Positions 40,171 through 44,143 of a stretch of 44,143 nucleotides of DNA are shown in pieces (position 1 is the first letter of the stretch; each line of letters opens with the position of its first letter). A program made the translations under genes and the position numbers. The stretch spans positions 1 through 44,143 of the forward strand of contig JOHN01000064.1 in NCBI GenBank assembly GCA_000719695.1, written 5' to 3'. Under the pieces are notes generated by a model, which saw only the letters and a list, made by a program, of their open reading frames with translations, ran no database searches and was not told the DNA's origin. The DNA is from Streptomyces sp. NRRL F-6131 (lineage in GTDB: Bacteria; Actinomycetota; Actinomycetes; Streptomycetales; Streptomycetaceae).

Positions 40171-41961
40171 ATGCATCGTCACGGCGCAGCCCGGCGGACG
40201 GCTCCCGGGCCGAGGACGCCTCCCGGCCCGGGAGCCGCGCCCGGCCCGGGAACCGCGCCCGGCCCGGCGGCCGTGCCGGGGGCGGGCCGGAGCGTCGCCC
40301 GCCCCCTGCCGCGCCTCGCCGCGCCACTGCTGGCCGGTCTGCTGCTGGGCGGCCCGCTGCTCACCGGGTGCACCTCGGCGACCCGGAGCGATCCGGAGCC
40401 CGCCCCCACCAGCCCCTCGTCCCCGGCCACGGCGCCTGCTTCCGCTCCCGCCTCCACCCCCGCCTCCGCCCCGGCCACCGCGCCGTCCCGGCAGCCGCCG
40501 CCCCAGCTGACCGAGGGCCAGGTGAACGCGGCCGTGGCCCGGATCGACGCCTACGCGCAGGACGCCCTGACCAAGTCGGGCGTCCCCGGGCTGGCCCTGG
40601 CCGTCGTGTACAAGGACAAGGTCATCCACACCAAGGGCCTCGGCGTCCGTCAGCTCGGCAAGCCGGAGGTGGTGGACCAGGACACCGTGTTCCAGCTCGC
40701 CTCGCTCTCCAAGCCGATCTCCTCGACCGTGGTCGCCGGGGTGGTCGGCCAGCAGACCGTGAAGTGGGACGACCCGGTCACCACCCACGACCCGGGCTTC
40801 GCGCTCGCCGACCCCTGGGTCGGCAGCCACGTCACGATCGCCGACCTGTTCGCCCACCGCAGTGGCCTGCCGGACCACGCCGGCGACCTGCTGGAGGACC
40901 TCGGCTACCCGCGCGACTACATCCTCCAGCACCTGCGGGACCACCAGCTCGCGCCCTTCCGGGCCAGCTACGCCTACACCAACTACGGCCTGACCGAAGC
41001 CGCGGTGGCCGTGGCCAAGGCCAAGGGCGTGGCCTGGGAGGACCTCGCGGCGGACGTGGTCTACAAGCCGCTGGGGATGAACTCCACCAGCTCCTTGCGC
41101 TCCGCCTACGACAGTGCGGCGAACAAGGCGACGCCCCACGTGCGGACCGACTCCGGCTGGCAGGTCAGCGCGACCGAGAACCCCGACCCGCAGGCCCCGG
41201 CCGGCGGGGTGAGCTCCACCGTGCAGGACCTCGGCCGGTGGATGCGGCTGCAACTCGGGGACGGCACCTTCGAGGGCCGGAAGATCGTCGACCCGGCGGC
41301 CCTGAACCGGACGCGGCTGCCGCAGAGCGTGTCCAACCCGGCGACGGACGCCGCGGGCCGGACCGGCTTCTACGGCCTCGGCTGGAACGTCAGCTACGAC
41401 CCGGAGGGCCGGCTGCGGCTCAACCACTCCGGTGCCTTCTCGCTGGGCGCGGCGACCGTGGTCACCCTGCTGCCGTCCGAGCAGCTCGGGATCGTCGTCC
41501 TGACCAACGGCCAGCCGTCCGGCGTCCCGGAGGCGGTGGGGGAGGAGTTCTTCGACCTCGCCCAGTACGGCCACGAGACCGTCGACTGGCTGGGTTACCT
41601 GAGCAAGGTGGTGCCCGCCGCCGCGCAGAGCGCCGCCTCGCCGACCGACTACGCCAAGCCGCCGGCCGGCGCCGCCGCGGCCAAGGCCGACCCGGTCTAC
41701 GTCGGGACGTACGGGAACGGCTACTTCGGGTCGATGACCGTCAGCGCCGAGGGCGGCGGGCTGGTGATGACCCTGGGACCGGAGAACCTGAAGTTCCCGC
41801 TCCAGCACTACGACGGTGATGTGTTCAGCTTCCGGACCCGGGGCGAGAACGCCGCCGGACTGTCCGGCGTGACCTTCACCGTGGGCGCCGACGGACAGGC
41901 CTCGACAGTGGTCGTCGAGCAGTTCGACCACGACGGCCTCGGCACGTTCACCCGCGGCTGA
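40171..41961 (+). CDS. Serine hydrolase lipoprotein (beta-lactamase/esterase fold)
   Basis: A 596-residue lipoprotein of the serine beta-lactamase-like (class C/esterase/D-alanyl peptidase) family. A Pro/Gly/Ala-rich leader, signal helix and lipobox LLTGC (C67), then a Ser/Ala/Pro linker. Catalytic set: S178-x-x-K181 (ASLSK), Y269-x-N271 (YAYTNYG) and HSG with H419. The C-terminal 110 residues (from about 500) form a beta-rich lipocalin-like domain seen in related esterases. Cell-surface acting; substrate unknown. ATG 40171 follows GGGGAGA. Confidence 0.92.
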   Translation: MHRHGAARRTAPGPRTPPGPGAAPGPGTAPGPAAVPGAGRSVARPLPRLAAPLLAGLLLGGPLLTGCTSATRSDPEPAPTSPSSPATAPASAPASTPASAPATAPSRQPPPQLTEGQVNAAVARIDAYAQDALTKSGVPGLALAVVYKDKVIHTKGLGVRQLGKPEVVDQDTVFQLASLSKPISSTVVAGVVGQQTVKWDDPVTTHDPGFALADPWVGSHVTIADLFAHRSGLPDHAGDLLEDLGYPRDYILQHLRDHQLAPFRASYAYTNYGLTEAAVAVAKAKGVAWEDLAADVVYKPLGMNSTSSLRSAYDSAANKATPHVRTDSGWQVSATENPDPQAPAGGVSSTVQDLGRWMRLQLGDGTFEGRKIVDPAALNRTRLPQSVSNPATDAAGRTGFYGLGWNVSYDPEGRLRLNHSGAFSLGAATVVTLLPSEQLGIVVLTNGQPSGVPEAVGEEFFDLAQYGHETVDWLGYLSKVVPAAAQSAASPTDYAKPPAGAAAAKADPVYVGTYGNGYFGSMTVSAEGGGLVMTLGPENLKFPLQHYDGDVFSFRTRGENAAGLSGVTFTVGADGQASTVVVEQFDHDGLGTFTRG

Positions 41962-42097
41962 CGCGTCGAACTCGCGCGGGAGTCAACGTGGTTGAGCCAT
42001 GTGCGGCCGGTGCGAGGCGCTTCCGGGGCGGCCGGGGGAGCGGTACCCTGGCCGCCCCGCGACAGGCGCGGGGCCGGGGGGCGACAGGGCGGGTGGG

Positions 42098-42595
42098 GTG
42101 GGGCAGTTGTCCTTGGACGAGAGCTTCGTGGCGGTCGTCGGGTGCCGGGTGAGCGTCGAGCACAACGTGGGCTCGACCACGGTCCGCTGGAGCATCGGCT
42201 CCGGGGCGCCCGGCGGGCCGGTACGACCGAAGGCGGGCGACGAGGTCGTGCCGTTCACCTGCCACCGCTGCCGGCGCACCATGAGCGTCACGGTCGAGAG
42301 CCTGGCCAAGGCCCGGCTCAAGAAGTGGATCTACACCGGGGTCGGCTGGCTGCTCCTGCTGTCCCTGCTGGTCACCGTCCCCATGCTCGTCCACCTCGGC
42401 GGGCAGACGCACGAGGAGGGCGACGACAGCGGGGCCAACCTCGTCGGCCTGCTCTTCGTGTGGAGCTTCGTGGGCTTCGTTCTCGGCCTCACCTTCGCGA
42501 TGTTCGGCCGCGGCTACCAGGGCGTCAAGAAGCTCCGCCACATCCGCTCGGACGGCCGCCGGACCGTCTGGGTCCAGGGTCACCGGCTCTTCTGA
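42098..42595 (+). CDS. Membrane protein with CxxC, unknown function
   Basis: A 165-residue protein. The N-terminal part has TCHRCRRTMSV, a CxxC resembling a zinc ribbon half, followed by two membrane helices (IYTGVGWLLLLSLLVTVPMLV; LVGLLFVWSFVGFVLGLTFAMF) and a basic tail. No family recognised. The frame is open from 41999, but the first 33 residues are Gly/Arg/Pro-rich and unlikely; GTG 42098 or TTG 42107 after GGGTGG fits better. The start is uncertain. It ends before a 16-bp hairpin. Confidence 0.65.
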   Translation: MGQLSLDESFVAVVGCRVSVEHNVGSTTVRWSIGSGAPGGPVRPKAGDEVVPFTCHRCRRTMSVTVESLAKARLKKWIYTGVGWLLLLSLLVTVPMLVHLGGQTHEEGDDSGANLVGLLFVWSFVGFVLGLTFAMFGRGYQGVKKLRHIRSDGRRTVWVQGHRLF

Positions 42596-42607
42596 CCGGC
42601 CCGAGCG

Positions 42608-42672
42608 CTGGCCCTGCTCCCTCCCGGCCCGCTCCCTCTCCCGGCCCTGCCCCCTCTCTCCCGGCCCTGCCG
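42608..42672. repeat. CT-rich short repeats
   Basis: Repeated CCCTCTCCCGGCCCTGC-type units between the membrane-protein gene and the hairpin. Simple sequence, no coding. Confidence 0.6.
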
Positions 42673-42714
42673 CCGGTCGGGCCCGCCGTCACGCGCTGCG
42701 GGCCCGACCGGCGG
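42670..42714. terminator. Bidirectional terminator hairpin
   Basis: Perfect 16-bp stem CCGCCGGTCGGGCCCG (42670-42685) and its complement (42699-42714), loop of 13 bases, between two converging genes. Confidence 0.85.
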
Positions 42715-42735
42715 AGGTGCCGGTCCTCGACGTCG

Positions 42736-43869
42736 CTAGAACGCCGAGGTGTACGCCGTGAGGAAGCGCGACGGGATCGGGGAGCCCGAGCCGTTGAAGC
42801 AGAGCGGGTACAGGTTCACCGTGCCCGCGCTGCGCGCCCAGGCCGCGGCCAGCCCGCAGTAGTCCGGGCCGGGGCCGAAGGCCGTGACCTGCGCCGTGTC
42901 CGAGGGCACGGCGATGTTGGGCAGGTTGACGGTGTAGGGCACCGAACCGGCGAGCGTGTTGACGGCGCCGGAGGAGTTGAAGTTGGTCCCGGCGGGGACG
43001 CCGCCGTTGAACCACAGGTAGCCGAAGGACTTGGGCGGCAGGGCCGGCCCGTGCACCGCCCGCTTCTCCGCGTAGCTCAGCGTCCAACGGGTGTCGTACG
43101 GGGCGTTGGCCGCGTTGTAGCAGGTGACCACCACGGTCTGGCCGGTGGTGGAGGGCGCCCAGTCGGCGACCTTGCAGCGCGCGCCGTTGACCGCGTCGAC
43201 GGCGGTGACCTCGATGTTCCCGGCCGGGGTGGGCTGGCCGAGGCCGGGCAGCCAGACCTTCCACACGCCGGTGCCGCCGTAGCCGACCGCATTGGTGGCG
43301 CCGGTCGAGTTGTACTGGGTGAGCACCGCCCCGGTGGTGTTGGAGTAGACGTAACCGTAGCTGCCGCCGGGCGGGGAGGGCACACCGCTGCTGGTGGTGT
43401 AGAGGACGGTGAACCGGGTGTTCTCGGGCGCGCCGCCCGGGCGGTAGCAGCCCACCGCGACGTCCTGCCCGGTGCCGACCGTCGCCCAGCCCCGGACCTG
43501 GCACCAGCTGCCGGTACGGCCGACGGCCGTCACGTGCGCGATGCCGCCGGGGCCGGCGATCAGCGGGAAGTGCACGACGTAGGAGCCGGTGCCGACCTGG
43601 TCCACCTTCACCGGGTTGGCGGCCGGCGTGGGCCAACTGCCCCACTGGCGGCTGGGATCCGGGACGTAGCCCGGCGGCGGCGTCGGGTTGTCGAGGAACG
43701 CGAAGCCCCAGCGGTCGGGCACGGCGGCGTGCGCCGCTCCGGCCGCCGGGAGGCTGACGCCCACCAGGGCGGCCAGCACGGCGAGGACGAGGAGCAGGGC
43801 GCGGACGGCGCGGAACGCGCGCGCGGCGGGGACGGGTCTGACCGGTGGTGCGGCGGTACCGGCGTGCAT
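42736..43869 (-). CDS. Secreted protein of three Cys-pair repeats
   Basis: A 377-residue secreted protein. Signal peptide about 1-48, ending AHA. The mature part has three repeats of about 100 residues, each opening with WGF/YGY/FGY and ending with an RxT/LxxYT motif: repeat 1 (RWGFAFLDN to FTVLYT), repeat 2 (YGYVYSNTT to WTLSYA), repeat 3 (FGYLWFNGG to FLTAYTS). Each has two Cys (WCQVRGW and VGCYRP; RCKVADW and VTCYNA; YCGLAAAW and LCFNGS), likely one disulfide per repeat. No known domain recognised; a cell-surface or spore-coat binding role is possible. ATG 43869 is chosen because AAGGGG lies 7 bases upstream; 43875 and 43899 are alternatives. Confidence 0.82.
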   Translation of the reverse strand: MHAGTAAPPVRPVPAARAFRAVRALLLVLAVLAALVGVSLPAAGAAHAAVPDRWGFAFLDNPTPPPGYVPDPSRQWGSWPTPAANPVKVDQVGTGSYVVHFPLIAGPGGIAHVTAVGRTGSWCQVRGWATVGTGQDVAVGCYRPGGAPENTRFTVLYTTSSGVPSPPGGSYGYVYSNTTGAVLTQYNSTGATNAVGYGGTGVWKVWLPGLGQPTPAGNIEVTAVDAVNGARCKVADWAPSTTGQTVVVTCYNAANAPYDTRWTLSYAEKRAVHGPALPPKSFGYLWFNGGVPAGTNFNSSGAVNTLAGSVPYTVNLPNIAVPSDTAQVTAFGPGPDYCGLAAAWARSAGTVNLYPLCFNGSGSPIPSRFLTAYTSAF

Positions 43870-44143
43870 GGGCATACCCCTTGGACGGTGAGGAATCACG
43901 GATTCACGGGTGGCCTGCGCGGTGCTGCCCGCACTGCCGTTCCGCCCGGGCCCGTGGGCGGGCCGGGGCGCGGCGGCCGACGGGACGACCGGTCCCTCAG
44001 GGAGGACCGGCGCTGCCCGGCGTCGGCCGGCAGTGACGGGGTCGGGGGTCAGGCCCGACGGCGCTCACATCGTAGGGGCGCGCCGGGCGGTGGCACAGGC
44101 CCCCGGCACACGCCGCCCGGTCCGCCGCCGGACGTTCCCGCCC

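Noticed and set aside
39091..41931. Minus-strand frame of 946 residues over LysR and the serine hydrolase
   Set aside because: Antisense shadow, Gly/Arg/His-rich, no motifs.

Overview
The window is GC-rich actinomycete DNA with third codon positions almost all G or C. It looks like a Streptomyces or Kitasatospora chromosome arm: there is a RheA/hsp18 heat-shock locus, an AfsA-type hotdog protein, an F420/deazaflavin-type reductase, a PASTA-less membrane Ser/Thr kinase, many one-component regulators, and frequent 4-base ATGA/GTGA stop-start overlaps. No rRNA, tRNA, insertion sequence or CRISPR array was seen. Genus is inferred from gene families, not proven.

Layout. 0.1-5.5 kb: a membrane Ser/Thr kinase, then a small heat-shock locus made of hsp18, two DUF2267 genes and rheA. 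The hsp18-DUF2267 unit is present twice in inverted orientation; the second copy keeps promoter, operator and leader but only the first codons of hsp18. Three copies of the RheA operator (TGTCATC-N5-GATGACA type) lie in front of hsp18, the truncated copy and rheA. 5.8-8.2 kb: a GvpU-like protein, a small membrane protein, a long gene-free stretch rich in GCAGT motifs, a MerR-type regulator behind a strong hairpin, and a 33-bp stem. 8.2-13.4 kb: a TetR regulator divergent from an NCS1 permease, amidohydrolase and C45-type Ntn-hydrolase; ATTGG-N8-CCAAY palindromes tie the unit together as a probable uptake and hydrolysis pathway for an N-acyl or amide compound. 13.5-19.4 kb: MHYT sensor, deazaflavin-type reductase, secreted lipase, TetR, LysR and a VWA protein.

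19.8-28.4 kb is the most striking part: seven genes, each overlapping the next by 4 bases, encode an AfsA-family hotdog protein whose two halves are in swapped order, an ICMT-type membrane methyltransferase, a nitroreductase, a 1001-residue PEP-synthase/rifampin-phosphotransferase-like enzyme, a P450, a UbiA-family membrane protein and a KAS III-like enzyme with a Cys-His-Asp pattern. A perfect hairpin closes the operon. It reads as an undescribed small-molecule pathway, possibly making a butenolide- or phosphate-ester-like lipid (inference). Separate transcription units follow: an Asp/Glu racemase (opposite strand), a PobA-like flavin hydroxylase and a methyltransferase with an extra N-terminal domain.

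32.6-44.1 kb: two lipoproteins, a SAM methyltransferase convergent with an AraC regulator, a secreted ribosome-inactivating protein with all ricin/Shiga active-site residues at the expected spacing, a membrane-anchored Mrr-type nuclease, a small membrane protein, an EamA exporter with a divergent LysR gene, a serine-hydrolase lipoprotein, a membrane protein with a Cys pair, and a secreted protein built of three disulfide-type repeats.
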